Below, in pieces: positions 42,347 to 53,704 of a stretch of 64,000 bases of DNA. The position numbers and the translations under genes were made by a program. Within the stretch, counting starts at the first letter, position 1; the number at the start of each line of letters is the position of its first letter. The DNA comes from Fulvia fulva (lineage: Eukaryota > Ascomycota > Dothideomycetes > Mycosphaerellales > Mycosphaerellaceae): positions 6,076,001-6,140,000 of the forward strand of contig NC_063014.1 in the NCBI RefSeq assembly GCF_020509005.1. Direction: 5' to 3'. The notes beneath the pieces were generated by a model that saw only the letters and a list, made by a program, of their open reading frames with translations, was not told the origin of the DNA and ran no database searches.

Positions 42347-42624
42347 GACTGGGCCTTGAAGTGATGTCAAAAGGTCTGCTTCTGCGTGCTGCAAGGCTTC
42401 CGTGGTTATGACGGCGATGCGGAGGTGCTTGGATAGAATGTTGTTCTTGAAGCGAAGACGCGAACGAGAGGAAGTCGCGTCCACACCCCTGCTCGATTGG
42501 ACCGCGCGAAAACGCGAAATGTTCGAGATCCATGGATGTTGTCAAAGAAGGAGTAGTCTTACGATAATGCATCATCCGTCCATGACCATTAACAGTACTG
42601 TACATCGAACATACCACTCCCTGA

Positions 42625-43339
42625 TCACCGACTCTCCAACCCCACCACCACAACAGCACAATTATCACTATCCGGCAAAGTCGTCGCCTTCCTCGTCAAA
42701 TCCGCCGCAATATCCTCCGCCTTGATCCCCTTCTCCCACAAATGCAATGCATGCTTCGCCGCCTCTTCAGCCTTAGGCGCCTCTCCCACCCCATCGGTCA
42801 TGAGCATCAACAGCGGTGCCGTGGTTTATCACGCCGCCTGCTCGCTGGATTCGATGCCGTTCTTCTCGGTCGTGGGGCTTTTGGGCTTCGGAAAGTCGAG
42901 ATATTCTGTTCGTTTTGTGTGTCCCGTCACGTTCGATTTGGCCAAGGAGAATGTGTGAGTCGCCCAGGTCTGCTGTGGTGAGGACATTCTTTTTGGTGTC
43001 CACTAATGCAAGCGCTAGTGTCGAGCCAGTGCTTAGACATCCCAGGTCTCTGAGTGCATCGTCTTCCGCTCGAATGGCATCCTGAATAACTTCTTCGGGG
43101 CTCTTGTCGAAGGACGCGTCGTTTAGTCCGATGTCGATGTGACGCGGTAGATGCTGCGATATGTGGTCCGAAGCCGTGGCGCCAGCGTGGCCATCGCAGA
43201 CTGCAAAGAGGGCGTAGTCTGTGTGCGAGAGCGCCCCAGGTTTGCAGACGATGTAACGACCTTCTTGATGTTGCCTGTCACCGATAGCTGTCGAGATGCC
43301 AATGTCCTTGATTTTAGTGGCGGCCATTATCTGATCCAT
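42625..43339 (-). pseudogene. PP2C-type phosphatase gene lacking its central part
   Basis: The minus frame from ATG 43,339 (or 43,327) has PP2C motifs: ISTAIGDRQHQEGRY, FAVCDGHAGATASDH, STGSTLALAL and LTTADLGDSHILLG. It runs to RIQRAGGVI, where the conserved SRALGD-containing segment should begin. Instead, within ~25 bp a second frame (shifted by one) carries the late motifs LMLMTDGVGEAP and DNCAVVVV and ends at 42,625. The first frame ends at 42,773. So the middle and the frame are lost, with no room for a normal intron. I read it as a pseudogene; an alternative is a divergent protein with an odd splice. A functional enzyme would need the missing metal-binding region. Confidence 0.65.
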
Positions 43340-45227
43340 AGAGCTGTACGATCGTTTGAGGTTTCAGCCCTCCCCGGATACGAAACAGTCTTTGCCCTAT
43401 ATGTTCAGTGGCATGGGATGCCGCATCATGGCAGAAGGTTGTGACTGACATCACCGTGCCCCAGAAGCTCGGCTTGCCGAAGTGTTGCAGAGAAAATGCC
43501 GTACCGATATCCACATTTGCCAACTTGACTTCTCTGCGTCTCGAGGATTGCGACTATCTTGATCTGTTGCCGCTCACACATTCACGGAGTGCCGTTCTTT
43601 CACGTTTCCAAGAACAGCCACTCATCTTCAAGCAGATCTCTGGCCGAGGCACGAGTCCAGGTGCTGGCTGGCCCTCAATCCTCGTTCACTCGTCTTCGAC
43701 TTTCCCAAGGTGTACATCTCCGCAGTAAGACACTTGCATTCCTTCAAATCCTCACAGAGCCACACTGTCGACGTGGTGCCACATCCAAGTGTGCCGACAA
43801 TCTAATACCGGCGGGAGAAAACTTCGCCCATGCGGGCGGGATTGAAGTAGAACTTGTGTCCTTGTTGTAATGACCGAGAGTCTCCTCCTCGATCTTGATG
43901 TCTGATGTCTTTAGGTAGGGTAATGGAGCCGCTACGTATATGTCAATGTACTACTTTTGCGTCGCGCGGACGCATGCCGTTGCACACCTCTGAGGAAACG
44001 CGCGCGGCTGTAGTGGGGCTCGGCGGACTGGACTGGATTGCCCGTGAGCGAGATGGTGGATCGCATGGCTGGTGTTATGCGATGAGAGCTGATCAAAGTC
44101 CACGCTCAGGTGTCGAGTGTCGAGTAGCGCTGAGTCCGAACTCCGGTGACTCAGAGGGTCCATGCAGGGAACGCCGACTTCCGACTGTTCGGTATGGCCT
44201 GGTTGATATCCTTCGATACAGCCGACTCGTGCTGTGCGGCTGACATAGTCTTCATCCTTTGTCTGGGCGTACAAGCATGCCTAAACACCCCAAACCAGCT
44301 CATCTCCTCGGCGTCCTGGACCACAGAAGTGGTAGTAGAGAGCATTGAGCTTGGGGTAGAAGCTGATCTCCTCGATGTCGATGCCTTCTCGTGTCCAGAT
44401 ACCAGACTCCTCGTCGACTCCGCATCCCCCTTTCCGCTCCCACGAGGCGAGCTCGACCTATAGAAAAGCCCAAGAGGTCCAGGCGCCGCAGCCGTCGCAA
44501 CCATGGGAAGCATTTCGATGGTCGTCGTAAAGTTTTAATGTTCGAAGACACGTGCAGCTTCTGATGTGACGTCGCCGTTATCGCAGCCGTCCTGGGTCCT
44601 CTCCTTTATATGACTTCTCGGATCAGTAACTCAGCAGAAGCCTGTCGCCGCACCTGGGAATGTAGATGCCTGCCACACCTCTCCAACACCGGAGTCCCCT
44701 GTCTAATATAACATACTCTAACCCAAGGCTTGGCGGGTTCCAATACGGCGATAGGAAACGTGGTTGCCTCCCGCTCCTGAAAGCCACGGCTGGAATTTGG
44801 GTGGCCTGTTTGGACAATTGCTGCACGGCGTCGGTTGAATTGTCAGGCCACTCCGTTTCTGTGGCGTAACAATAGTTGCTATCCTTTCTAATCCGTTGGT
44901 ATTGGCAGACACTGCTGTTCAGTCATCACACCAGTCCCCTTGGTCGTGATGTTGTGAAATGGACCAACATTGCGCCGACCGCGTCACGTGGCCGGCAGTT
45001 TCCGATAACGAGCTCAAGGCAGGCGATCTCGTGGTACGAACGTGCCAGTCGCATGTGCAGAGTCGAGTCGAAACCTGCGACACATTTGGCCCGTGGAGGC
45101 ATCAGTCTTGAGTCGTCTTCATCATTCGGACGTAAAGCGTTATGGCGTGCTATGCAATTGGCTACACATTACTACAGAACACATCAGTGCCAGCCATGCT
45201 CATTAATACTGTCCCGTGTCTAATGTC
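43340..45227. other. Gene-poor stretch with a possible degraded leucine-rich gene fragment
   Basis: 1.9 kb with no supportable complete gene. On the + strand at 43,408-43,728 a frame contains FANLTSLRLEDCDYLDLL and LSRFQEQPLIFKQIS, and the next frame (43,559-43,870) continues SFTRLRLSQGVHLRSKTLAF. This looks like a frame-broken leucine-rich F-box-type gene remnant, but it is weak. A 120-codon minus frame at 44,151-44,513 is serine-rich and unremarkable. Confidence 0.35.
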
Positions 45228-46964
45228 TCATGCAGACTGTTGCGCAGCGGCATCGGCCTTTTGCTTCTCCATGTCCGCTATTAAGCGTTCCCAGATGTCA
45301 ATGTTGTTCTTGAAGAAGTCGATGTTGGCATCTGCTAGGCCGCCAAGTGTGTCGCGGAACTCGACTGCCTTGATCCGCTCGAAGTCGGACACTTCCTTGA
45401 CGACCTCCTCATCGAATGCCTCTGACGTCTTCTTGGCGGCTTCCACTTCGGTTGTCAATCGACTTATCTGAACCTCAAGCTTCCGCTGTCGTTCTCGCCT
45501 TGATTGCTCGTGATCGACTCCGCGGACGTCTTCAATCTTTTGTCGTAGGAAGCCACTAGCTCCCATCGATCCATGACTTGCGAGAGTGTCGCGTTCTTGA
45601 GCGGCCTTGGTAAGGTATTCCGTCAAGCCTTCAAAGTCCAGCTGTTTCTGCTCGCGTGTCTTGAGCAACGCTTTGACAGACGATATGTATGCTTCCATAT
45701 CTTTCAACGAGCCCAAATAGTCCTGGTCTGTATGCTCTTTCAACCCTCTCCAGCCCTCGCTTGTCTCTCCAACACTTGCGGCGAACTTGGTGAGCTCGTC
45801 CTGCACTCCAGGCTCGAGCGCGGCAAGCTTCTGGAATTGTGTTGCGAGGTCTCCGTAATCACGTTCGAGGTCTCCTTTGCGCTTCGCAACTCTTGCAACT
45901 GTCTTGCTGACAGTTCCTAGATCATCGTCAAGCTTCGAGGCACGATCGTTGACATCTTGAAAGCGCTTGTCGTGCTTGTGCGGCTTGGTGAATGCGTTCA
46001 AGAAGCTATCGGTCCAGCTCTCCAGTACCGAATGATTCCCTCCATCACTTCCACTCATGCCGCGGTTCGGCCTGGTCGTCATCACTCCATGCCAGTCGGT
46101 GGATTCGAGGAAGAGTGTGAAGATTGTAGCTCTTCGCAGCACGGGGTGCATCGAAAGACGTTTCAGAAAGCGACCCAGGGAATGTGCTCGCCGTGCTGTA
46201 AAGTCTGGTCCAAATCGATCGCCGCGCACGTACGACATGTTGTTCTTGTCCGGAAGAGGCGGCACTGCACATTGCGGATACTCCTTGAACAGTGTTCTGT
46301 ATAGGAAGCCAAAATCCGTAAAGCGCCTCCGTACCTCGGAATGCGAGTTTTGGAAGGACTTGAAGTCGGTGTCTGTGATGACCAGGTATGAGACGTATGT
46401 GTTCTGAGTTCCCTCGCCCTCTTTCTGCGGCTTCGTGACAGTGCAAACCAATCTCCCATGTTCGCCGGGCCCAGCAAGGTCGTGAGGATCAGCATGTTCG
46501 CCAGCTTGCGGCCACTCCGGGTCGTCGTAGTCGTTGCTGCGGCCCGCTTCCATGCTGCGCGAGCCTGCCAGGCCAGCAGTGGAGCTCCTGGCTGAAGGCA
46601 GTCTGCGCGCGACACCCGCCCCAAGTTGCACAAAGGTGTTCTGCCCAAACGGTCTGTCGCTGCTCCCGTCGAGTAAGTGTGGAGCTTCGCTGCCTTCGAT
46701 GATGTCGAAGTCGTCGTCAGTATCGGGGTCTCCGCGTGACGAAGCCAAGTCCACAACGCTGCTGGGTGCGGATCCAAAGTCCGAGTCTGATTGTTCGATT
46801 GTCGTGTTGCGGGTGGGTATAGTGGCAGGTGCATGTGATAGTGGTGGGTGTCGTTGGGTGGACCATCTCGCTGCGTCGGCCTGCAGCTCTGGCGGAACTA
46901 ATCCCTGTTCGGCGCGTGAGCCAAGTGGCGGGGAGCTCGACCGGTAGGATGCACGGGATGCCAC
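45228..46964 (-). CDS. SNX4: Sorting nexin Snx4/Atg24 (PX-BAR)
   Basis: Minus-strand frame to TAA... stop region at 45,228. A PX domain (residues ~168-290 counted from 46,964) includes LVCTVTKPQKEGEGTQNTYV, SEVRRRFTDFGFLYRTL (Arg-rich PI3P pocket) and RFLKRLSMHPVLRR. A BAR-like coiled-coil region (~320-570) follows, with YISSVKALLKTREQKQLDFEGL and NIDFFKNNIDIWERLIADME. This is Snx4, which binds endosomal PI3P and works in endosome-to-Golgi retrieval and selective autophagy. The start is unresolved: the frame opens at a GTG right after a stop, and the first in-frame ATG is 46,553 (MEAGRSNDYDD), giving 441 aa. The 137 upstream codons are open and acidic/serine-rich, so an upstream exon supplying the ATG is likely. 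Confidence 0.88.
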   Translation of the reverse strand: MASRASYRSSSPPLGSRAEQGLVPPELQADAARWSTQRHPPLSHAPATIPTRNTTIEQSDSDFGSAPSSVVDLASSRGDPDTDDDFDIIEGSEAPHLLDGSSDRPFGQNTFVQLGAGVARRLPSARSSTAGLAGSRSMEAGRSNDYDDPEWPQAGEHADPHDLAGPGEHGRLVCTVTKPQKEGEGTQNTYVSYLVITDTDFKSFQNSHSEVRRRFTDFGFLYRTLFKEYPQCAVPPLPDKNNMSYVRGDRFGPDFTARRAHSLGRFLKRLSMHPVLRRATIFTLFLESTDWHGVMTTRPNRGMSGSDGGNHSVLESWTDSFLNAFTKPHKHDKRFQDVNDRASKLDDDLGTVSKTVARVAKRKGDLERDYGDLATQFQKLAALEPGVQDELTKFAASVGETSEGWRGLKEHTDQDYLGSLKDMEAYISSVKALLKTREQKQLDFEGLTEYLTKAAQERDTLASHGSMGASGFLRQKIEDVRGVDHEQSRRERQRKLEVQISRLTTEVEAAKKTSEAFDEEVVKEVSDFERIKAVEFRDTLGGLADANIDFFKNNIDIWERLIADMEKQKADAAAQQSA

Positions 46965-47491
46965 TCAATCTACGAGATGATGCTCTTAATCTTCCCGTCT
47001 ACAATGTTGGACTTCACATGTGTTGCTGTTGCCTGCTGTCACTCGTTTGCAACGGCAAGAGCCGCTACGTCATTAACATGGTAGAGGGGCCCTACTTCCA
47101 CCTTTCAATTTCGACACCCAACATGCTGAATCATCACTTTTCCCCGTGAGGATTCGTATCCAGGTATCCTGCTTGCCAATGCACCCTCTATGAGCGAGCT
47201 CGGCATACCACGACGACTTCATTACGATGCCAACGAGGCCATACAGGAGGCCGTGCACTTTGTTTCGCTTGACGGACCACTGAGCAGGCATTACAGACTT
47301 TCCATGGCGCCTGAGGATGATGATATGCCCATAATGCCCTATAGGCTATGGGCTATGGGGTCCGCATCCTTCTGCACAGACTGCACTACCATGACCCTGT
47401 CCCGCACGTGCCCTCTCGTATTACAGCGTACTTTGGCGGACCCATTCTCCGGCTACCTTCTCTTGTGGACGCGTGAACTGGCGGCCTCACG
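46965..47491. other. Intergenic between SNX4 (minus) and P450 (plus)
   Basis: 527 bp holding divergent promoters and possibly a missing first exon of SNX4. No gene seen. Confidence 0.5.
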
Positions 47492-49612
47492 ATGATGGAC
47501 CTCCTCACCACCACCACCACCTTGGGCTGGGCCGTTGGCCTGGGCGTCACCACCTTGATCGTCCGTTTCGTACTGGAGCTCCACGCCAAACGGACTCGTA
47601 TGAGAGGGCTTCCTGGGCCGCCTCACAGTTACCTTTTCGGTCACATCCTGGCCATGCCTCCAGTGCTCGCAAGCCAACCGCCAAACGCAGCTCCTCAGAC
47701 GTATTTCCAGTGTGTGAAAGAATACTACAATCTGCCAGATGTCTTCTACTTTGATCCGTGGCCACTCGGACCCCAAATCATGCTCATCTTCAATGCCGAC
47801 ATGATGCATGCTGTTTCCGTCGCGACCTCGCTACCGAAACATCCCGTCACTCTCGACTTCATGAAGAATTTCGGCGGTCCAGGCAATCTCGTCAGCAGCG
47901 AAGGGAAAGAGTGGAAACGATGGCGATCTGCATTCAATCCAGGCTTTGCTCCGGCGCAGCTGATGTCCATGCTTCCAGTGGTAGTGGACGAATGTCAGCG
48001 CTTTTGCGACATCATGTCCACGCATGCCAAAAACAACGACATCATCCGACTGGAACAGTATGCTACGAACCTCACCGTGAATATCATTGGTAAGATAGTG
48101 CTTGACCTGGACTTGAAAGCATGGGAAGGTCGCAACCCGCTTCTTACAGCTTTCCACTCCCAAGTCCGCTGGATGCAGATGGGCGTGCAGTTCCAGCCCA
48201 GCGAGCTTTGGGATATTAGAAGGCCTATCATCCAGATGTACAACAACTGGAAGATGGCACGCTATCTCAGAGGCCGTCTGGTCGAACGATTCGCAAGCCG
48301 CGATAGCAGAGGCAAGACGAATCACGTCATCGATCTTGCCCTCGAAATATATCTGAAAGAAGTCAAAGGCACGTCTGGCGATACTTCCGACGTCAAAGAA
48401 CTTGATCCTGAGTTCATGCAAGCCGCTATCAGTAATATGAAGACCTTCGTCTTTGCTGGCCACGACACGACATCCAGCACCATCTGCTATGCCCTCTGCT
48501 ACCTCAGCCAGAATCCTGACATGTTGGCACGCATACGACAGGAACACGACGACGTTTTTGGTCCCGACGTGACGAAAGTGGGCGACCAGATCCGCAAAGA
48601 TCCTATCTTACTCAACAAGCTGGACTACACACTCGCCGTCACGAAGGAGGTGCTCAGAATACAGCCCCCGGCGAGCACGGTCCGCTGCGCAGCCTCAGGC
48701 TCAGGGTAAGTCATGCCGTACCCTTGTTACACTTTAATCGCTCTCGAATCGATTGTGAGCAACCATGCTGGTCTGGCCGCTGACTGTTACCAGGTTCAAG
48801 TTGCATAATCCGGACACGGGAGAAGACATGGTTGCTGATGATTTTATGATCTGGCCAGTTAGTAAGTCTGGACCGTGGGCAAAGATCGGATCACAGGACA
48901 GTACTGACATTGTTACTTGTGCAGATGTTGGCATGCACAGGAATCCGAAGTACTGGCCGAACCCGTGCAAGTTTGATCCGGATCGTTTTATTCAGGGCTC
49001 GGCAGTCTACGATGCGAATAATAAAGATGCTTGGATCCCGTTTAGTAAAGGCATCAGAAATTGTAAGTCTCTATTCTTCTTAGCCCCCAGAGAACCGTTG
49101 TCGTCGAGAGTGCACTCACGTGTACCTTCATGTCATACTGCAGGCTCGCCACCATCGGCGAACCTCCTTGGTCGAGTGGATCCGGCGTGAAGCATGCTCC
49201 GTCAAATCCAGCCCGAATACCTCCTACAGGTCCTCTCCACACGAGGATCATGACACATGTCCGTGTCTCATCGTCCTCTCCATTGGCATCAGCCCTCAAC
49301 CAAGCTCGTCCTCTTCTTACATCTTCAACGCCTTCGCACTAACACGTCCACTCCACTACAGGTATCGGCCAAGAACTCGCCATCATCGAAACAAAAGCCA
49401 TCCTCGCCATGACGATCCGCACCTTCGACTTCCAGATCGCCTACGACGAGGTCGGCAAACTAAAGGGTGATGGCAGTGCGTATCCGAGCCGAACGGACGG
49501 GATTCTGGAGCAATTTGGGGAAAGGGCGTATCAGATTCAGCTAGGCACTGCGAAGCCGAATGAGGGTATGCCGTGTAGGTTGAGGCTGAGGAAGGAGGTG
49601 GTACCTCAGTGA
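47492..49612 (+). CDS. Cytochrome P450 monooxygenase
   Basis: Four exons: 47,492-48,705, 48,794-48,861, 48,925-49,062, 49,362-49,612; 556 aa. Introns of 88, 63 and 299 bp, all GT-AG with GTAAGT donors, frames join exactly. An N-terminal membrane anchor (LGWAVGLGVTTLIVRFVL) is followed by a proline hinge (GLPGPPHSYLFG). The I-helix is FVFAGHDTTSST, the K-helix ExxR is KEVLRIQPP, the meander is NPKYWPNPCKFDPDRF, and the heme loop FSKGIRNCIG is made whole by the third splice (Cys codon T|GT). All key residues are present, so it should be an active ER monooxygenase. The substrate is unknown. The wording resembles P450s of secondary metabolism, but no synthase gene is in the window. Confidence 0.92.
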
Positions 49613-50136
49613 TTGCAGGGTGGTGATTTGCGTGGCTGCAGATGGTAAGGCTGTCGGTGGTCCAGGTGAAGTGTGACCTTAATGGAAAGCGCAAACATGT
49701 CTCTGCTCGATGACTACTTTCGCGCGAATGGCTCAGTCGGGAGTGTACCAAGTCTGCACCTCGTTACATGAAGGCATTGTAGCTGTGCCATGCAGAGATG
49801 AAATCTCATCAGAGGTTGCGCATTCGCTCTTGCCAGCTCTTCGGTCGATGGTGGTTGTTCTGTTGCTTTTTTTTGCATGCAGCATCTCTTGTTTGCTCTT
49901 GCCAAAAGTGATCGCGGTGGAAAGAGAAGCTAGGGTAAGGTACTGATGTGTGGATTCCAAATCGGAAGATGTGAGTGACTTCAACAGACGCAAAATGGTA
50001 GGAACTGCCGTTTTCCCCCCTGAGTCTCGGGAATTAGAACTGTGAAATGCATGATTGCTGTGTGATACCAGTCTCGTTTGCGGCAGAAATTATTGAGAGA
50101 TTGTCACATCGGCGAAAGTTTGGATTGTGATAATTT
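49613..50136. other. Intergenic between convergent genes
   Basis: 524 bp between the P450 and the minus-strand Cys-motif gene. A T-rich run (GCTTTTTTTTGC) near 49,866. No gene seen. Confidence 0.5.
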
Positions 50137-50780
50137 TCACACATGAAGCATCTGCGTCAGAGCATCAAGTCTGTCCTCTGTGTCGTTCAGCCGGGACTCC
50201 ATCGCTGCCAATCGTGACTTGAGCATTGCAATTTCCTCATCTTTGGTGGTGGTCCCATTATCTTGGCTGAGCGTTACAGTCCCTTGCCGCTCCATCGCGG
50301 CCACCATCTCTTTGTGCGGCTCTGACGCACTCTGCTGCTATCCACTGCTCTGTCGCCCTGAGTTCGTCTGCGGCTCGTCGTTCGTTCGTTGGCTTTGCAG
50401 TCGGACTCACTTTTCGGCCTGCAGTAGGCGCAACTGAGAGCATCCCTCTGAGAGAAGACTTTGCACTGATGCGGACGTCTGTAGCGAATGCACTGCAGAC
50501 AGGGACGGGGCACGGTGATGCCTATCTCAGTCTCCAAGATTCGGCCAGCTCCATCAATCCTACGAAGTGCGGCTGGAGCGCTTAGCTTCGTACGAACATC
50601 ATCGCTTTCAGCGTTGCGCAGGTGCCTCGTCCATGTTTCTTCGGAAATGAACCAGAAGTTCGTGCTGTCTCTCGGGTTGGGTTTTCCGCCAGCCAGACGA
50701 CAATCTAGGAGCATACTGTCAACGCCCGTATTATCGCGGCCCCGTCCTCGAACTCACTGGCTCGGATACAGATCAGCCAT
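50137..50780 (-). CDS. Unknown protein with cysteine cluster and C-terminal coiled coil
   Basis: Minus-strand exons 50,758-50,780, 50,411-50,715 and 50,137-50,321, 170 aa. Introns: 42 bp (GTGAGT...TTGACAG) and 89 bp (GTGAGT...GCGTCAG); both keep frame. The start is ATG 50,780 in GCCATGG context; ATG 50,714 inside exon 2 is an alternative without intron 1. The centre has cysteines spaced CX2CX8CX10CX2C (CLQCIRY ... CAYCRP), likely zinc-binding but not the six-Cys fungal cluster. The end is a heptad-like helix (IAMLKSRLAAMESRLND). No catalytic motif. I do not recognise the family; a small DNA- or protein-binding protein is one guess. Confidence 0.55.
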
Positions 50781-51144
50781 GGCGAGTGTGGTGCTGTTCG
50801 AGAATTCGGGCCACTTTGCTTTCGCAGCAAGAATGTGGGAATGAAGATGACGAAGAGAGACCTCGTCATGCGCGGGGCATAGATAATCAGGTGTCGAGGA
50901 GTTAGCAGATTGGCGATTGTTGTTATGCGATAATGGCCAATACGCCAACTCTAATCCCCATCAGATGCTTGGCGTAGCTTGAGGTCATGGGGAGGATATC
51001 GCGGCCGACGATTCTGGGCAACATGAGCGAAGTGCCCGAAAGACCTTCCCGGGACGGAGAATATCGTGACCAAGATCCAGCCCCCTAATGAGTGAGTAAA
51101 GAGTACAAGTCTACGAGAACATCGCCTGACCTGACCACGGGACT

Positions 51145-51486
51145 TCAGTCCTCCAAGCTCAGCGTCTTTCCTGACGCTAGCTTCACGATCTTCGGTGATG
51201 AGCGTGCAAGTCTTGCTTCGTAGGCGATGTGCTCCGCCACTCTGCGATCGTGCTCGTCATCTTTGCCAGCGGGCGTCCAACGTCTCTTGCTCTGCTCGAA
51301 GACGTGGAACGGATCCTGCTGAGGCGCTTCTTCCTGTCTTTCAGGTACAGCTCCTGCAATATTCTGTGCTTCGAGTGCTCTCGCTCGCTCGATTCTTTCT
51401 TTGTGCTTCATGTTCCAGATATAAATAGAGAGTGGAGCGCCAAGGAGCCAGATGAGGTCGTACCAGCGTTGAGGTCCTTGGGACAT
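51145..51486 (-). CDS. Small single-span membrane protein, unknown
   Basis: 113 aa from ATG 51,486 (GGACATG... on the + strand). Residues ~8-26 form one hydrophobic segment (WYDLIWLLGAPLSIYIWNM). The rest is charged and probably helical (HKERIERARALEAQN, HIAYEARLARSS). No signal cleavage site is evident. Unknown function; could sit in a mitochondrial or ER membrane. Short single-exon gene, so coding status is likely but not certain. Confidence 0.55.
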   Translation of the reverse strand: MSQGPQRWYDLIWLLGAPLSIYIWNMKHKERIERARALEAQNIAGAVPERQEEAPQQDPFHVFEQSKRRWTPAGKDDEHDRRVAEHIAYEARLARSSPKIVKLASGKTLSLED

Positions 51487-51720
51487 GTTGTGTATGTTTA
51501 GTGATTGCCAGTGTGAGCTTGCGTGTGATCGTCGTCAATGCATAAGGTAGAAGCTGATGTTATATCTGAATCGCTTGTGGCACAGCAATGTAGAAGCCCG
51601 GAATTCTCCGATGCGAAAGCGAGGCTGGCGCCGAGCATCTGCCGCATCCTTCGAATCCTTCGACGCGGTAATTCTTGCGACTGGACTGTCGTGTCATGGT
51701 TTGCGTCGCTTGATTGCAGT
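51487..51720. other. Short intergenic
   Basis: 234 bp between two minus-strand genes; nothing recognised. Confidence 0.5.
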
Positions 51721-53704
51721 TCAAGTCTTGAAGTCGACCTGACACACTTGATGCCGATCCCTCACTAGCCTCGCCCTCTGTTCGTTGTGAGGGTGTACGC
51801 CGAACGTGTCGTTGACGTACGCAATCACACCTTTGCCACCACAGAGTAGCTCCGCGTGTAAGACCTGCTTGCTCCTGACACAAAGCGATCTGTCCATGTT
51901 CAAGACTGCGAGCAACCGCAGCGGAACAGCCCCAGCCCCATACTCCTCGACCTCAATCTCCCCGGATCCATCAGCCACATATCGCGCGCAAAAGACATGG
52001 TACACGCCCAACGTCTCACTGCCTGCATGAACGACATCGCAGAATCGTGCGTCTGCCGAAATATCCGCGTGAGAGCCTGTTAGACGAAGAGCTCGATCTT
52101 TCTCGATCTCAGCCGTGACCAGAGCGTGGATGCCGAGTGTCTCGCTGTGGTCGAGGCCTTCGCGTCTGCGAATGTTGAACATGAGGGTCAAGGCTCGGGG
52201 TCTGATGGTGGGCTCTCGACACTTGTAGCATATAAGATCGAGCGCAGGCAAGACGTTCGCGCCCATGGAGAAGCTGTCGATCCGTTCGGCGTAAGGCATA
52301 GTAGGGCCTGGGGGAAATCCTGTTGGTTCCTCGTTTGTCATGGCTGTGTATTGTTCAATCAAGTCGAGAATGTCGCCAAAGTCGGTGCATTCTTCCACGG
52401 TGTTGCGACACTGCGAGAGGGTAAAACTGGAGAAGAAATGCTTGATGGGCAAAAGCGGATGGAGCCTTGTGCCTTCGACCAAGCCATCCGCCGTGATCTC
52501 ATCATAGGATGATAGCCACCGTGCGTGCGCTTTGTTGAGTTGAGTAAGTCGCAGAGACTGGTTGTTGCTGATGGGGATGGTACGACTCAGGCACGTCGCC
52601 AAGCAGTATTGTGCTCCTTGACTCAATCCGCAGACACTGGGAACAGACCTGAGTCGAGAACGTGCTAGCTCAAGCAGTTCCGATCTCAGGTGCTCGCTCA
52701 TTCGGGATAGAGCATGCAGAGATCGTGCAGCTTCATCAACTGTCTCGAAATTCGTCGACGGCATTACTCTGTACTCTGAGCAGCACTGCGAGTCGTGGTC
52801 TTCTTTCTGTCCGTCAGGCATTGCTCCCGTCGCCGTTGCCACCGCGCTGACCTTGAGCAGGTTGGTGACTGCTGCCATGCGCCAAATGTCCCCCTGCGCG
52901 CCAAGAGCATCACCTTGCTCGATGGCGATCCTACACCCACGGCGAGTGTGGTCCATAGCGGCCGAGTGCCTGCTGCGAAATACCTCAAAGCTTGTACAAA
53001 GCATGCACACTATCAGCACCAGCCGTGTGGCAGAAGTATCAGTGTCTGCGTTTCGAATCAAGGTTCGGAGTGACGACATTGCCTTGACATATTGCCTCGT
53101 GGCAAGCTCATGTAGGTCGGCATCGAGAGGCCGAAGGAATGAAGTATGCATAAGAGCTGGTATGGCTCGCTGCATAGTGCCCAGAGCAGCACTTGCGTAA
53201 AAGACTGCTGGTTCGGCGGGTCCAACTTGCAAAGCAAGTATCACAGTCAAGACCCATTGCGGCACCGGCATGCTGTGCTATGAAGTCAGTCAGGGGTCCC
53301 AGTCTAAAGATGGGTTGCGTACGTTAGCTGCATCACCGGCGCAGTGTTGATGAGGAAGAACTGATACCCATGGCGTTCTACATCACTCAGATCAGATGGT
53401 AAGTTGATCCACATCGATGGACTCCCACCGATAGGTGACAAGCTTGAAGATGATCTTGCTGGCAGGATTGCACGCCGTGGTGCACATCTCGGTGCATAGC
53501 TGACCTCATAGCCATCGCAGGTCCGCCCGGTGGATGAGCACTTGTGGCAGACTGGACGACCTTCGTCGCATTTGACCCTGCGAATCCTGTGCCGGTTAGC
53601 CCATGATCATTTGTTTGTCGTTCTTCTGCACGGTACCTGCATGTGCGACAGCCGTTGCGGGAAGGCTTGGAGGTTACGACTCTTTTCCGTGCACCGTTCG
53701 CCAT
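51721..53704 (-). CDS. Zn(II)2Cys6 transcription factor
   Basis: Minus-strand exons 53,637-53,704, 53,323-53,586 and 51,721-53,272; 627 aa. Introns are 50 bp each (GTACCG...GGCACAG; GTACGC...AGCACAG). The first splice rebuilds the binuclear cluster: NGCRTC joined to RIRRVKCDEG, then VCHKC and GRTCDGY, spacing CX2CX6CX6CX2CX6C, which binds two zinc ions and DNA. The rest is the long helical region typical of fungal regulators (LTVILALQVGPAEPAVFYASA, LVLIVCMLCTSFEVFRSR, CRIAIEQ), a C-terminal fungal_trans-like domain. It acts in the nucleus; target genes cannot be told. The P450 is 2.1 kb away with two unknown genes between them. Confidence 0.88.

Noticed and set aside
44151..44513. 120-codon minus-strand frame
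   Set aside because: Serine-rich, no domain, no supporting context; not strong enough to list as a gene.
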